From Histoplasma ohiense (lineage: Eukaryota; Ascomycota; Eurotiomycetes; Onygenales; Ajellomycetaceae): 64,000 nt of DNA. This document shows, in pieces, positions 10,702-23,486 of the stretch. Made by a program: the position numbers and the translations under genes. The notes beneath the pieces are model-generated. The model was not told the DNA's origin. It ran no database searches and saw only the letters and a program-made list of their open reading frames with translations. The DNA is taken from the NCBI GenBank assembly GCA_017607445.1, contig JAEVHH010000001.1, forward strand, positions 6,510,001 through 6,574,000. The letters are read 5' to 3'. Positions within the stretch are counted from its first letter, which is position 1. Each line of letters opens with the position of its first letter.

Positions 10702-11715
10702 ATGAACTATAAGCAATTCTATGAACACTCACTGCATCTGAACACAGTGGATGATAACTTAGATCTATGAAGCATCCTCCAGCAGCAGATGCTACAGATG
10801 ACTGAATTGCAATGACAATTTGCTGAGATGAGCACTTTCATATTCACTGTTTCTTCTACACCCACATCTCATGAAAAGTCCTCAAGAGAGAAGCTCTCAA
10901 TTCTCAACAAATACAAGAAAGATCTAGCACTCTATCTTGTGTGGAAGTCAAAAGTAAACATCAAATTGAACATCAATGAACAAGCAATAGACTCACTATC
11001 CAATCAAGTATGGTATATTCATAGCAGATTGAATGGTGACACATTAGCAAAATTTCAACTCTGAATAAGTCATTGTCAGAATCATCAGTGTACATCAGAG
11101 TTAGTCTTCCAACAACTCAACTCCCTCTTCCTCAATTCTACACTTCAAACCAAGATGTTAGACTGGCTTAATCAAACTCATCAGATGAATGTCACATTGA
11201 CAACTTATCTTTCTGAATTCAATCACAAGCTTCTAGAAGCAGATGAGCAAGACTGAGATGATGTCATCAAGATCAACATATTGTTCAAGAACTTGAACTT
11301 TCAGTTGCATGATCAAAGTATAGAATGTTCAAAGCTCTCAATATACAGCAAATTCTATACTGATTTTCATCTATTGAACAACAATCTGTCTCAGTTCCAC
11401 ACACTTCAAAATTGCAGAGAATTTCACTGAACAAATGTGTATGTTCTGAACCACTCTGCAGCACTCTCTGTCTCTGAATCAGAATCAATGAACTGAGTCT
11501 CACATATAAACACAAGTTGCTCAAGAGTTCCCAACATCTCAGAGAAGAATGTCATCAACTGAATTGTCAGAGAAGTCTGCATACACTGTGACAAGTCAGA
11601 GCACTTTGCAAATCAATGTCTGAATGCAATCACTCTGAGTAAACCCCCTACACATGTAAATACTGCATCATCTGTGGATAGACAAGAACAGAGAAAAGAT
11701 GAGCTCTCACTCTAA
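10702..11715 (+). pseudogene. A1 gag (338 codons, broken by TGA)
   Basis: ATG at 10702, TAA at 11713-11715; the frame keeps its length of 338 codons. It encodes the capsid/nucleocapsid precursor. A CX2CX4HX4C zinc knuckle (CIHCDKSEHFANQC) lies at 11578-11619. The internal stops read are TGA, several at positions where other copies keep Trp (for example QLW, QDW). No frameshift was seen. Pol follows in the -1 frame. Confidence 0.85.
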
Positions 11716-11768
11716 AATATGAATGAGAGCTCAAGAAGCAGAAAGCTAGCTGAAGATTTGAGCAGAAG

Positions 11769-14700
11769 ATGCAAGCAGATACAATTATAATCTCTGTCAT
11801 TGTAAATAGCTTAGTCAACATACAAGCAATGATAGACAGTGGTTTTCTTCACTACACTCTTATAGACACCCAGCTGGTCGAGAAGCATAAGCTTCAGCAT
11901 ATCCTCTTTTTCAAATCATATAAGCTCAGTGGATTTGACAGCCTCAGAGGATCCACCTTCTACAACATGATAAGATTTAATATCAACATAGAAGAACACA
12001 AGAAAAAGAATATATATGCATACAAAATACAAGATCTTGAGTATGATCTAATACTCAGTCTATCATGACTCACAGAATTTGAAATCTTGTTGAACACACA
12101 CAATCACTGCTTTATTTTCTCAGAAGATGATCATGTTTACAAGAAGAATGTCAATAGAACCACTGATCTCACTCAGATATCAGCAGAAGCATACAAACTA
12201 CTAATCTGTCAAATATATGAGAAGAAAAACATCCAAGTGTTCACTGCTAGCATGACAGATATCAAAAAAGTGTTAGAAAAGCTAGAACTCAAAGACTTCA
12301 AGAAATCACACAAGAAACTACTCAAATTATACAAAGATTTTGCAGATATATTCAACAAAAAAGAAGCTGAAAAGCTTTCTTCTCATTGAGAATCTGATAT
12401 AGATCATACAATTGAGCTCATCAAGAAGAACAGTAAGAACTCACAATCACTCTGAGATTCTCTTTAAAATATGTCACATGATGAGCTTCTCATTCTACAA
12501 AAAACACTCAACAGACTATTGAATAAAGATTTTATTTGTGTTAGCAACTCATTCACTGCAGCATCTGTACTGTTTGTGAAGAAATCAGAAGAAGACTTAT
12601 GATTCTGTGTTGACTATCAAGAACTCAACAAGATTATGCAGAAGAACTGATACTCTCTCCCACTCATCAACAAAATACTTGAATGAATAGAAAAAGCAAA
12701 ATAATTTATGAAGCTTGACATCTCTGCAGCCTTCTATAAGATAAGGATTAATGAAGATGATGAATGGCTAACTGCTTTTCATACACATTACAGATTATAT
12801 GAATGGACAGTGACTCTCTTTGAATTAGCAAACACTTCAAGTATGTTTCAGAAATACATTAACTGAGCTCTATGAGATCTGCTCAATGAGATCATCTCAG
12901 TGTACATGAATGATATTCTGATCTTCACTGATGGACTGCTCACTGAGCACTGCAAGTACATATGACAAGTGCTTGATCATCTATGAAAAGTCAGACTGTA
13001 AGTGAACATTGACAAATGTGACTTTGAGATCAAGTCTATAATCTATCTAGAATTCATCATCAAAGCTGAAAAAGATGTACACATGGATTCTAAGAAGATG
13101 GAAGCAATTCTCAACTGAGAGACATCAGTCTCAGTAAAAGAGACTAGAAGCTTTCTAGAATTTATCAACTTCTATCAAAGATTTATCAAAGACTTCTCTG
13201 ATATCATACAATCACTGACAGATCTGATCTGAAAAGACACTGTGTTTCAATGAACTGACAAAGTGGATACAGCATTTAAAAAGCTGAAGCATATGTTCAC
13301 AAACACTTCAATGCTGCAATCATTCAATTTGAATAAGCATACAATTCTCAAAACAGACATCTCAGATTACATAGTAGATGAGGCACTGATGCAATATGAT
13401 AACAAAGATATTCTACAACTCTGTGCCTTTATTTCAAAAAAGATATCACTCATCAAATGCAACTACAAGATCTACAACAAGAAGCTTCTAGTGATCATAC
13501 AATGTCTCAAAGAATGAAAGTTCAAACTTATGAGCATTGAAAAGTTTGAGATTGTTATCAATCATAAGAACTTAGAGTACTTCACAATCACTCATAAGCT
13601 CACTGAAAGACATATGCATTGATCATTGTTTCTTAGCTGTTTTTTGTTCACAATTCATTATCAATCTGAAGTAGAGAACATCTTTGTGAATGCTCTGTTC
13701 CACTGAGAATAAGATATGCCATCTGATGACTTGAACAACAGATGGAAACACTGAGAGCATTGATTAATCAACTCTGCAATCATAGAAAGTTCTACACAAT
13801 CAGATGAATCTCATGTACATGTCAATCAGTTTCAAGCTCAAGAACCCTCACTCAAAGAACAATGGAAGTTAGCAGCAGAAGCAGATGAATTCTGACAACA
13901 AGCTGCTGAAGCTGTACAAAACAGAGCATCTTGATTCCTCACAAGCATATACTCAAGAACAGATATCTCAGCATGTTTGATTGATAATGACAACTGCTTA
14001 CACTTTTGAGATAGATGATGAGTCCCCAATTCAGAACCTCTATGAACACAGATCATGCAAGAAATTCATGACTCATTGATGATCAGACACTCAGAACACA
14101 AAATCATGTACAACATCATCATCTGAGAATTCTACTGATCAGATATGTTGAAAGACATACATCAGTTCATATACAACTGTGATCACTGCAGCTCAGTGAT
14201 AGCATGATGTGAACACTGAAAAGAAATGCTGAAGTCTCTATCTGTTCTCAACTGAACTTGACACAATATAGCTATCAATTTTGCAGTTTTCTTACTCAAA
14301 AATGAAGGTTCTACAAACATTCTAGTCATTGTTGACTGACTCAGCAAGGGTGTAATACTACAGCTCTGTGACAAGATGGACACTGAAGTAGTTGCAGATG
14401 TCTTTGTCAGAAGTCTGTTCTATTGTATACACAGTCTGTCTTCATTCATTGTGTCAGATAGAGACAGTCAATTTGTCAGCACACTCTGAGCCTGCATATG
14501 CCAATTATTAAGAATTGAATAAAAGTTATCAATGATGTATCACTCAGAGATTGATGGAGCTACTGAGAGAATGATACAAACAGTAAAGAACATTCTTCAT
14601 AAGTTCTGCAATTATGCACAAGACAACTGAAGCAATCTGCTGCTATATACTGAGATTGCAATTAACAGTTGAGATTCTGCTATGACAGATATAAGCTCAT

Positions 14701-15347
14701 TCTTTCTTCTACACAGATACAACTTAGAGATTCTGAACTTTCTCAAGACTTCTCAAGAAATCACATACACTCACAGCTTCATACAGACAGCAGAGAACAT
14801 TATGAACAAGCTGAAGAAAGTTCACAAATAAACAGAAGCTTCAATGATCAGTGCTCAGCAAAATTACAAAAATCAAATAAACATCAGAAGAAGTTCTGCA
14901 ATTCAATATTATATAGAAGACAAAGTCTGACTGAATCTCAAGAACATAAAAACAGATCATCTCTTGTGTACACTAGATTATCATCACATCAAGTATACAG
15001 TGAAGAAAGTGCTAGACACACACAATTATCAACTCAACACCTCATCTGACATTCACAACATCTTTCATATGAATCTGCTCCAACCCACAGCTGAGGATTC
15101 ATTTCTCTCACAGAGAACCTCCAATTGACAGCCACTCATCATTATAGAAGAAGACAATAAACTCAAATGGAAAATCAAAGCAATTCTTGATGATAGAATC
15201 AATCACTGCTGCTGCAAATACCTCATCAAATGGGTAGAATACAATCATTCAATCTGAGAATCTGCATCTGCCTTGAAGAACATCATCACTCTCAACATCT
15301 ACAAGTCCTCACTCATCTCAGTAGAGGGGGATAATGTGACAGATTAG
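11769..15347 (+). pseudogene. A1 pol: protease, RT, RNase H, integrase, chromodomain (many TGA stops)
   Basis: One frame of 1193 codons from the ATG at 11769 to a TAG 13 nt inside the 3' LTR. Order: aspartic protease (MIDSG near residue 22), RT (DYQELNK near 12610; catalytic box Tyr-Met-Asn-Asp, MND at 12906-12914), RNase H (TDISDY near 13350), integrase zinc finger (CDHC near 14180) and core (VIVD, then SDRDSQF), and a C-terminal chromodomain (15160-15290). The first catalytic Asp of YxDD is Asn. The upstream part of the frame overlaps the end of gag in -1. Stops are mainly TGA at Arg or Trp positions. The product cannot be functional. Confidence 0.88.
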
Positions 15348-15867
15348 CATCTGTTAGTAATTAACTTATGCAATCAATTTCTCTTCTGCATCTGCTTATT
15401 TCTGACTGTTGTGATCTCATGTAACTCTCAATGTTCTTCTGCTTCATGCTCCACACTTGTGTAGTTTCTAACAATTCTTTCACATAGCTCTTAACATTCT
15501 TTCACTCTGTGCTCTGCACTTGTGTAGTCTCTAACAATTCTTCTGTGTAGCTTCTTATGTTCTCTCACTCTGTGTTCCACACTCATGTAGTCTCTAATGA
15601 TTCTTTCATATAGCTCTCAATGATTCCTCTGCCCCACATTCCACACTCATATAGCTTCTAACAATTCTTACACATATCTTTTAATGTTTTTCTACTCTGT
15701 GCTCCACTGTGAAGTGGCTTCTGATATTCTTCCACTCTGAACTTTCCTCTATAAGAACCTTCTTTGTATGATCTTTTCTTCTGATTTCTTTTCTCTTTCT
15801 TTTCTTAATCAATTTGTAATCTGTATTAGGATAGTGCTAGATTGTTAATCGAAGTACGCTCGTTACA
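15335..15867 (+). repeat. A1 3' LTR
   Basis: 533 bp, TGTGACAG...GTTACA, preceded by the polypurine tract gtagaggggg. Less mutated than the 5' copy near its end (gaagtacgctcg retains CG). The right target copy atatc follows at 15868-15872. Confidence 0.92.
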
Positions 15868-15872
15868 ATATC

Positions 15873-17719
15873 ACATCAAATTCAGTTGAGAACAGATAGA
15901 GACTTCAGCATCTTTTTTCAGCATTCACATCATACTGTCACTGAGCTGCAGTGATCACAGTTGTGTACAAACCAGCATATGTTTTTCAACATATCTGATC
16001 AGTAGAATTCTTAAACAACAATATTGTACATAATTTCACATTCTGAGTGTTCAGTCATTGACAAGTCATGAATTTCTTGCATAATCTGTGTTTATAGAGA
16101 TTCTGAATTGGGGACTCATTGTCTATCTTGAAAGCATAAACAGTTGTTATCATTGATTGAATATGCTGAGATATCTGTTTTTGAGTATATGTCTGTGAGG
16201 AATTGAGATGCTTTACTTTGTACAGCTTCAGCAGCTTGCTGTCAGAATTCATCTGCTTCTGCTGCTAGTCTTCATTGTTTTTCAAGCAAAGATTCTTGAG
16301 CTCAGAACTGATTGATATGTATGCAGAGTTTGTCTGATTGTGTAGAACTTTCTATGATTATGAGATTGATTAACTGATGCTCTCAGTGTTTCCATCTGTC
16401 ATCTAAGTCATCAGATGATATATCTTGTTCTTGATGAGACAGAGCATCTGCAAGAGTGTTCTCTACTTCAGATCAGTAACAAATTGTGAATGAAAAACAG
16501 CTAAGAAACAATGATCAACATATATATCTCTCAGTGAGCTTATAAGTGATTGTGAAGTATTCTAAGTTCTTATAATCAGTAACAATCTCAAACTTCTCCA
16601 CACTCATAAGTTTGAACTTTCATTTCTTGAAATATTGTATGATTGCTAGAAGCTTCTTGTCATAGATCTTATAGTTACATTCAGCAGACAATATCTTTTT
16701 CAAGATGAAGACACAAGATTGTAGAACATCTTCATTATCATATTGCATTAGTGTCTCATCTACTATATAATCTGAGATGTCTGTTTTGAGAATTGTATGC
16801 TTATCTGAATTGAATGATTACAGCATTGAGATGTTTGTGAACATACACTTCAGCTTTTTAAATGCTGCATTCACTTCATCAGTCCATTGAAATACAGTGT
16901 TTTTCCAAGTCAGATTCATCAGTGATTGTACAATATCAGAGAAGTCTTTGATGAATCTTCAGTAGAAGTTGACAAATTCTAGAAAGCTTCTAGTCTCTTT
17001 TACTGAGACTGATGTCTCTCAGTTGAGAATTGCTTCCACCTTCTTAGAATCCATGTGTACATCTTTTTCAGCTTCAATGATGAATTCTAAGTAGATTGTA
17101 GACTTGATTTCAAAGTTGTATTTGTCAATGTTCACTTGCAGTTCAGCTTTTTGTAGGCAGTCAAGCACTTGTTGTATATGCTTACAGTGCTCAGTGAGTA
17201 ATTCATCAGTGAAGATCAAGATATCATTCATGTACACTGAGACAATCTCATTGAGCAGATCTTGTAGAGCCCAGTTAATGTATTTCTGAAACATACTCAG
17301 AGTGTTCACTAATTCAAAGAGGGTCACTGTTCATTCATATAATTCATAATATGTATGAAAGACAGTTAGTCATTCATCACCTTCATTAATTCTTATCTTG
17401 TAGAAGGCTGCAGAGATGTCAAGTTTCATAAATCATTTTGCTTTTTCTATTCATTCAAGTATTTCATTGATGAGTGGAAGAAGGTATTAATTCTTCTGTG
17501 TAATCTTGTTGAGTTCTCAATAGTCAATGCAGAATTATAAGTCTTCTTCTGATTTCTTCACAAACAGTACAGATGCTGCAGTGAGTGAGTTGCTAATATG
17601 AATGAAGTCTTTGTCTAGTAATTTATTGAGTGTTTTTCATAGAATGAGAAGCTCATTATGTGACATGCTGTAGAGAGAATCTCAGAGCAGTTGTGGATTC
17701 TTATCATCTTTTTTAATGA
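15873..17719 (-). pseudogene. A0 pol, central part (RT, RNase H, integrase N-terminus)
   Basis: Continuation of the A0 pol frame after removal of A1. Reading on the minus strand: RT C-terminal half with Tyr-Met-Asn-Asp (MND at 17231-17223), RNase H region, integrase zinc-finger part. One open stretch (17019-17327) holds the RT thumb sequence, with Trp still encoded by TGG. It is interrupted at 17719 by element B with target duplication aatga. Confidence 0.82.
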
Positions 17720-17987
17720 TGTAATGCACTCGTTTATTATTTCCCTATTATCTTCGCTTATTCTTACCTCTTTCCATTATACTCTCGCTACCGCTATTTC
17801 TATATGTATATATATATCGATGTATGTATTTCGCACATCTTCTTTCTCTTTCTTTTCTTCCTTAGTGATTAGCTACACTACGCTATGTTACACTACTATA
17901 TTACACTCTACAATATATTACTATTATCTCTGCTACACTATAAACTATCTTCTACTGTTACTCTTCACACTGTCACTACATCTCACA
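17720..17987 (+). repeat. B 5' LTR
   Basis: 268 bp, TGTAATGCAC...TCTCACA. A TATA-rich stretch (17801-17817) precedes agtgattag (17864-17872) by about 50 nt. The latter is complementary to a site just after the LTR. Confidence 0.93.
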
Positions 17988-17991
17988 GTTT

Positions 17992-18000
17992 CTAATCACT
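17992..18000 (+). promoter_or_regulatory. Putative self-primer binding site of element B
   Basis: ctaatcact, 4 nt after the 5' LTR, is the exact reverse complement of agtgattag at 17864-17872 inside the LTR. There is no TGG-type tRNA primer site here. This matches the arrangement of Tf1-type elements, whose RNA 5' end primes its own reverse transcription. Confidence 0.5.
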
Positions 18001-18034
18001 CAATCTTTGAGAGATGATCTGTTGAGTAATAGTC

Positions 18035-19366
18035 ATGACCTCTACCTGCAGCATCCACCGTACTCATGCTACCACCGAACCTGAAGCAACAAACACCATG
18101 GAAGAAAACCGCGAAATGCGCACTTCTGCCACTGAAAGTGTGCAACAAGCATCATCTTTCTCTATGGAATTGAACTCTGAGTATAGTTCAGAAGAGGATA
18201 TCTCTTCTGAAGATCTCAGTACAATTGAAACTGAGAAGATAGCTGTGACCAGAAGAATCAAAAAATTACAGACTGAGAAAGAATTGTGAGAACTTCAACA
18301 GTGGTGCAACACTTTACTACAAGAATTGAATGGAATAATTTCAGTCATCTGAAATATGCTAGAAGCACATCTGAACCACAGTAGAGATGCAATTAGCATG
18401 AATGATAACTGTGATAACACCACAAATATTCTCAGACCACTGAAAACCACACTACAAGCACTCAACACCTTAGTGAAAAGCATCATGACTACTGTCAGTG
18501 GGAGATGTAGTTGAGTACCACTTTGGCAATTAGAACTTTGAGATCCCAGCATAAGTGATCACTCTTCTTGAAGAGATGTGAAAAAGTTCTGAGGTCAAAG
18601 CATGAAAGAATTCAAAAACTTTGTTACAGCTGCTATTGCTTTTCATGTCAGTGATCTTGATTACTACAATGAACACAACCATCAAAAGATCATTGAAGCT
18701 GTTACTCATTTCAATGTTGAGATGCAACAACATTGGTATCAACATACACATGATATGTGGACTTTGCCATCATGGGAAGAATTTGTTAGTTGGATGCAAT
18801 GTCAAGTCACCAATTCAGATAGAAGTTTCTGAGATGCTGATAGACAGTACTGAAAAACAGAGCAACAAGAAGATCAGACAGTTCAACAATTTGCTTCACA
18901 CTTACAATCAATTGAAGAGTGTCTGCAGCATTCTTATAGCAAATATCATTGAAAATCACACCTCTATATGAAAGTTCTACCTTCCATTCACTGAGAATTT
19001 GACAAATATGCAATCAAATTGGAAGAGTTAAGCTATGATGCCACTCTACATAAACTTGCAATGGCAGAATTGAATCTGTCAGAGAGATGGAAGAAGCTTA
19101 AAGAGAAGTCAAATTTCAAAAACCTCACTCAAAGCTTTAACAACAGAAATAATGCTGATAATAGATCACAAAACAAACACAGATGAAATGACACTACAAA
19201 GTCTGATGACTCCACCCAATCAAAATATTGCTGTTATTGCAAGCAACCAGGACATACCATCGATTCATGTTTCAAATGACTCAAAGATGAATCCAAAAAC
19301 ACCAAGTCTGACTCAAAATCTGATATGAAAGACATGAAGAACTCAAAGGACTCAAAAAATGCTTAA
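18035..19366 (+). pseudogene. B gag (443 codons, broken by TGA)
   Basis: ATG at 18035, TAA at 19364-19366, one frame throughout. The N-terminus is Ser/Glu-rich and acidic. The central region is typical retrotransposon gag (WEEFVSWM near 18775). A CX2CX4HX4C knuckle (CCYCKQPGHTIDSC) lies at 19229-19270, followed by a Lys/Asp/Ser-rich tail. The internal stops read are TGA. Pol starts 20 nt after the stop, in the -1 frame. Confidence 0.85.
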
Positions 19367-19386
19367 GGCACATCATTCAGCTCACA

Positions 19387-22300
19387 ATGACAGTCATAAA
19401 TGTGAAAAGTCAATGCAAAAATGCCTTAAGCTTCACTGTCACAGTGGAACTTGCTACATCTAAGAGTCTGCAAAAAGTGCTTGTGCTAGTAGACTCTGAG
19501 TCAGAAGTGAACTGTGTCAATGAATTTTGAGCAAAGGATCACAATCTAGAAGCTGCTCACTGCAAAATCAAAATGATCAAGTCAATTGATGAATGCATAA
19601 TGTGCTTCTTTGAAGAGTATAACATTGCAACTACTGTCACTGATCACAAGGGTAATGCACAGCAGACATCTCATTCCTTTCATGTGATGAAGATGGAGGA
19701 CTACAGTCTTGTATTAGAATTTCCTTGATTAAGACAAACAAATTCTCTTATAAATTGATCAGATGGACAATTCTTCTTTAGAAGCTCTGAAGATGAACAA
19801 CAGTCTCAAATTATTTCTGAACAAGATGTTCTAGCTGAAGTTCTCACAGAAGCTAGAGTAGAAATGCTTGTAGTATTATCTACAGAATGTTCAAAAGACT
19901 CAAAGCATGCTTCACATGTATTCTCAGCTGCATATTCAGACTTGCCAATCAGTCTATCTGATTATGTCATGCCATACACACATATCTTCTCAGAAGAAGC
20001 TGCTATAAGTGTGAAAAGATCAGAAAAGATAAAACACTGTATAGATCTCAAGTCTGATGCACAATCTTCATTTATGCTGATATACAATCTCTCTGAAACT
20101 GAGTTAGCCACTCTAAGAGAATATTTAAAAAATGCATTAGATAAAGAATGGATACAACTGTTCAGTAGCTCAGCTGATGCATCAATTCTCTTTATCCTCA
20201 AAAAAAATGATGGACTCCATCTTTGTGTAGACTATCAAGGGTTAAATTGAATCATCATCAAGAATCAATACCCTCTACCTCTAATAAGTGAATTACTTGA
20301 TAGGCTTTCAAAAGCCAAGGTATTCACTAAGCTGGACCTTCGAGATGCCTATCACCGCATACTTATAGTGGCAAAAGACCATTGGAAGACAGCCTTTAGA
20401 ACAAGATATGGACATTTTGAATATGTAGTTATGCCATTTGGACTAGCTAATGCTTCAGTGACATTTCAAGCATACATTAACAATGCCTTGTCTGATTTGT
20501 TGGATATATGTTGTGTTGTCTATTTGAACAACATTCTCATATTCTCCAATTCAAAGCAGAAACATAAAGTGCATGTTACTAAGATGCTAGAATGTCTCAA
20601 GTGTGTGAATCTATTTGCAAAACTCACTAAGTGTGAATTTGAAGTGAACAAGATCTTGTTTCTGAGGTTTGTTATAGATACAAATGATGTTGAGATGGAG
20701 TCAGACAGAGTCTCTGCTATTGTGGAATGATCTACATCTAAATCAATTAAAGAGGTTCAATTCTTCTTGAGCTTTGCTAATTTCTATCAGTGATTTATTA
20801 AGTCTTTCTTCTCTATTGCAGCCCCATTATTCAAACTTACAAAAGAGAGCAAGAAGGGGGAAAGAAAAGCTACTTTTATGTAGACAGAAGATGCTCAAAG
20901 TGCTTTCAATGAGCTCAAATTGCACTTTATGCATGCTTCTCTATTAGCTTATTTTGACTCAGCTCAGTATATTCAGATTAAATCTGATGTGTTCACTTTT
21001 GCAGTTGCTGCTATTCTGTCACAGTTGCAGAATGATGAGCACTGACATTCAGTTGCCTTCTGATCAAGAAAGTTGATTGATGTGGAAATGCATTATGATA
21101 CTCATGATAAAGAACTCTTGACTATTGTAGCAGCATTTAAGAATTGAAGACACTATCTGAAGAAAAGTCAGTATTCAATTCAAGTCTGATCTGATCATGC
21201 CAATCTGCAGTACTTTATGATGACTAAGGAATTGAACAGACATCAGATCAGATGAGCAGAAGCTTTATCTGCTTATGATTTTGTATTACTGCATCACTCT
21301 GAATCAAAGAATCCAGCTGATGAGCTCAGTCATCACACAGACTACAGTGAGGTCTATAATGATCAAACTATATTATCTACTCTGCAACAGAAGCTGAAAT
21401 ATGAAGTTAGACTAGACTGAAAAGCTGATACTTCTTTTCAAAATGATATTTCTTCTGATGTAGTCTGTGCATGGATCTCTAATGAGCAAAATGCTTCTTT
21501 TAATGAGTGAAAAGTGCTTCATATGTCAATGTCTTCTATCTCTCACATGAACTCTTTCTCTCTGTTGCATGTTGAGCAATATATGCTCTGGATTGCAGTC
21601 AATAAGACTATTCTTGGGGACTCAGCATATACAGAAATGCTCAAATTCTTCATCTCATTTCTGAGTAAAGCACAGAAGATTGATTCTTTTGCTGCTGAGC
21701 AAAGAGAGAAGATAAAAGAGAAGAATATGACTGTCACTGAAAATATGCTATGAACAATTTCTGAGGATGATATATTGCATGCTGATGGTCGCATGTATGT
21801 CCCTCAACAAAAGACACTCATTGATGAAATTATCAGTGCAAACCATGATGATCTGCAGAGGGGTCACTTTGGTATAAAAAAGTTCATAGATAGCATCCAG
21901 AACAAATACTATTGACATGAGCTAGTCAGAGATATCAAAGATTATATATCCACTTGTGATACTTATCAAAGAGTAAAGCCAAAACAGCACAGACAATATG
22001 GAGAATTGAATACAATCCTTTTATCATCAAATTCTTTTGAGTTCATTACTATGGATTTTATTACAGACTTACCAGCCTCTACATTCCTTCATCAAACCTA
22101 CAATGCAATTTTAGTGATTGTGGATATATATACCAAGTTTACAATCTATATTCCTTGCACCAAAAACATTATGACTGATGAACTAGTGGAGATTGTTTAT
22201 ACCAAGTTCTATACAATTTATGAAGTACCCAAAAACCATATATCCAATTGAGGTTTGCTGTTTACAAGCCATTATTGATCCATCTTTTGTTATATGCTAG

Positions 22301-23097
22301 ACGCACACTGGAAACTTTCAACAGCCTTTCACCCTCAAACAGATGACCAAATGGAATGACAAAATCAAATCTTGAAACATTATCTTCAATGCTTTATCAA
22401 CTATCATCAAGATGACTGAGCACACTGACTACTGCTGATGCAGTTTGTTTACAATATCTCTCAACATATCTCTACTGAAATGGCACCCGCAGAAGCTTTA
22501 ATGGGATATCAACCTGATTTGAAAATTAATATCAGCAAACCACCACAACCAGTTGCCATACATGCTGCTAGCTGCACAAAACATATCAAGGAAACACATC
22601 ATAAGCTCATCAAGAATCTACAAAAAATATGACAAGCACAGAAAATCTATTATGATGCAAAACATAAGCCTCAACAATTTAAAATAGATGATTATATCAT
22701 ACTCAATGCAAAAAATCTCCAATTGCTGCATCTGGTTTGCAAACTCAATCATAAATATGTTGGATCCTTCAAGATTCTGAATACCATTGAAAAACAAGTG
22801 TACAAACTAGAACTGTCATCTTCATATAGAAGCATTCATTCTGTATTCCACATATCTTTATTGAAGCCATACAACCGCAGGAATGGAGCTCTATCAGAAC
22901 CAGAACTGGAACTTGTCAACAGTGAAGAAGAATATCAAGTTGAAGAAATTCTTGAAAAATGACAATAAAAAAACAAATCTTCAGAATATCTTGTGAGATG
23001 GACAGATTGAGATTCTAGTGATGATACATGGGAATCAGAAGAAAATATATTGAACACTCAGGCATTCAAAATCTTTCTCAAACAAGAAAATGAATGA
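19387..23097 (+). pseudogene. B pol: protease, RT, RNase H, integrase, chromodomain (catalytic residues lost)
   Basis: ATG at 19387. The frame is continuous apart from TGA stops to the TGA at 23095-23097, or to the TAA at 23173-23175 if that TGA is also a mutation. Protease Asp-Ser-Gly reads Asp-Ser-Glu (19492-19500). The RT box reads Tyr-Leu-Asn-Asn (20521-20532) instead of Tyr-Leu-Asp-Asp, after KLDLRDAYH and MPFGLANA. The RNase H and integrase core (MDFITDLP) are readable; the second integrase Asp (Ser-Asp before GLLFTS, near 22245) appears as Asn. The chromodomain (YQVEEIL ... EYLVRWTD ... TWESEENI) is at about 22935-23060. These losses fit GG-to-GA or CG-to-CA changes. The element is dead. 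Confidence 0.88.
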
Positions 23098-23486
23098 CAA
23101 ATACAAAATCAACATACTCTCAAACATCAAAAACACAAACTTCAAGTTGAAAGACATCAGAAGTGCAAATCTTAAATTGAAAAACACTAGAAGTGCAAAT
23201 CTCACTCAAACTTCAATCAAATACATTCTTTTTAAAAGGATTTTAGCAGAGAAAAGAGAAAAAAGGAAAAAAATTCAATTTGGATATAATAAATACAAAA
23301 AATAAAACATACAAGCAAGAAAAAAACAAAGAAAACAGATTCTAAGAAAAGTCTAAAGATCCTCAGTTCATTCACTCTCATCTCATTCTCCATCTCTCAC
23401 TTTCTCTTCTCTCTTTCATCATTTCTCTCATTTTCTCTCTCTGCCATCCTCGCTCAATACTTCTTCTGATACTTGTATATTACAGA

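Larger units (their letters stand above)
9792..15867 (+). mobile_element. Family A element A1, complete but mutated, nested in A0
   Basis: Complete structure: LTR, leader, gag, pol, polypurine tract, LTR. The target duplication atatc is at 9787-9791 and 15868-15872, inside the A0 integrase region. It lies in opposite orientation to its host element. Length is 6.08 kb. Its gag and pol spans keep exactly the lengths seen in A5 and A6, so decay has been by substitution and not by indels. Confidence 0.93.

Noticed and set aside
11769..15347. TGA as a sense codon for Trp (alternative genetic code)
   Set aside because: TGA often stands where other copies have TGG, but it also replaces Arg codons. 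TGG is still used in the same elements and in the LINE. Copies differ TGA versus TGG at the same site, so this is mutation rather than recoding.
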